Shown: positions 4,651 through 5,236 of the stretch, piece by piece
How positions within the stretch are numbered: position 1 is the first letter of the stretch
How the letters are laid out: every line of letters begins with the position of its first letter
Source: Planctomycetota bacterium
GTDB lineage: Bacteria; Planctomycetota; UBA1135; UBA2386
Length of the DNA: 5,236 bases
Direction of reading: 5' to 3'
Assembly (NCBI GenBank): GCA_003235605.1
Contig: QJVU01000706.1
Location: 1 to 5,236, forward strand
Notes under the pieces: generated by a model
The model's database searches: none
What the model was told of the DNA's origin: nothing
The model's input: the letters and a program-made list of their open reading frames with translations, nothing else
Translations under genes and position numbers: made by a program

Positions 4651-5236
4651 CAACGGGTTCCCGCCTTCAAGAGGTCTACCCTCAGTCCCTTGAAGAGGAC
4701 CGCCATGGGCTTGTGCGGGGTGGTCCTGTCCCAGGTCCGGTAGCGGATCTCGATCCCGTGTGTGCCGTGCCCCAGGTCCAGCTCGTAGGACATGGTGGCG
4801 GATTCGTAGTCCGTCGAGAAGCGGTGTTCGCCGACCTTGGTGCCGTTGGCGCGGATCTCGAGTGCCTGGCCTGTCAGGTGATGGGAGCTGCAGTCCAGGG
4901 ACAGCCGGGCGGCGTGATCCGCCGGTACCTGCACCGTGAGGCGAGTTGCCGGGCCCAACCCCCATCGAACCCGAGGCAGCCCATGTTCCTTGTAGGGCCC
5001 CTCCTCGGCACCGAGACCGGATTGTTCCGTCCAGCCGCCGAAGCGGCCTTGGGGCGCCCCCGCGGTGGAGCCGGGAGCCCGGATCGCTTCCCCCGGATCG
5101 TCCCCGTGGCACAAGTAGTGCAGCAGGAAGTGGCGCGACCAACCGGCACGATCTCGCAGGTGTTCCACCACCCGGCGCTGAGCGGCCCGGCGGGCGTCTC
5201 GCTGGCTGCGCGCGGCTCGCAGGGCTGCGAGCAGTC
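4650..5236 (-). CDS. C-terminal part of a protein with a beta-sandwich-like domain, 5' end outside window
   Basis: The frame is open to the right edge, giving 194 complete codons. The visible N-terminal part is Arg/Ala-rich and helical (LLAALRAARSQRDARRAAQ), like the end of a coiled region, followed by EHLRDRAGWSRHFLLHYLCHG. From about residue 70 comes a pattern of GLGAEEGPYKEHGLPRVRWG, TRLTVQVPA, ALEIRANGTKVGEHRFS, YELDLGHGTHGIEIRYR and VLFKGLRVD. These alternating strands resemble a beta-sandwich accessory domain that I associate with some bacterial glycosyltransferases and surface-polysaccharide proteins. A GTG at 5171 could be a start, but the upstream codons look equally like protein, so I treat the gene as partial. 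It is translationally coupled (TGATG) to the membrane protein downstream. The full domain set, and so its enzyme activity, cannot be known from this window. Confidence 0.7.
   Translation of the reverse strand, partial: LLAALRAARSQRDARRAAQRRVVEHLRDRAGWSRHFLLHYLCHGDDPGEAIRAPGSTAGAPQGRFGGWTEQSGLGAEEGPYKEHGLPRVRWGLGPATRLTVQVPADHAARLSLDCSSHHLTGQALEIRANGTKVGEHRFSTDYESATMSYELDLGHGTHGIEIRYRTWDRTTPHKPMAVLFKGLRVDLLKAGTR

Overview
The window is GC-rich, densely packed bacterial chromosome with no mobile elements, RNA genes or CRISPR arrays that I can see. Several proteins resemble families I associate with Planctomycetota: a secreted ThuA-like protein with a C-terminal 'WIGKNRKRLFFSDQGGYRWYVD'-type tail, a small four-helix membrane protein with MPTAWM and RSLSALYGFHGG motifs, and a phosphatidylserine decarboxylase with an N-terminal cysteine-containing extension. 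This assignment rests on family memory and is moderately confident.

Layout. Bases 1-29 hold the first nine codons of a minus-strand gene that leaves the window on the left, with a strong ribosome binding site. A divergent intergenic region (30-199) follows. Next is a plus-strand two-gene lipid operon: a membrane fatty-acid desaturase fused to a Rossmann/methyltransferase-like domain (200-1330), overlapping by ATGA with a phosphatidylserine decarboxylase proenzyme (1327-2307). Its 3' end overlaps by 41 bp with a convergent minus-strand gene (2267-3595). A second divergent spacer (3596-3753) carries a direct repeat and a palindrome. It leads to a small plus-strand membrane protein (3754-4185), which meets a minus-strand pair tail to tail: another small membrane protein (4189-4650) and the C-terminal part of a gene that leaves the window on the right (4650-5236).

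The most striking feature is the 2267-3595 gene. It reads as one 442-codon secreted protein interrupted by a single in-frame TGA at 3191-3193. The same frame continues for 307 more sense codons with fully protein-like sequence. The TGA is followed by C, sits in a TGA-Leu-Cys context, and is followed at 15-37 nt by a hairpin with a 9-bp stem and a CGGGC loop. This matches the position and loop rule I recall for bacterial SECIS elements. The best reading is a candidate selenoprotein (Sec135, U-x-C motif) in a family not generally known as selenoproteins. A nonsense mutation or sequencing error remains possible. Other genes in the window end in TGA, so TGA is an ordinary stop here.

The desaturase and decarboxylase probably act together in membrane phospholipid synthesis and tailoring. 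The functions of the two small membrane proteins and the flanking partial genes cannot be stated from sequence alone.
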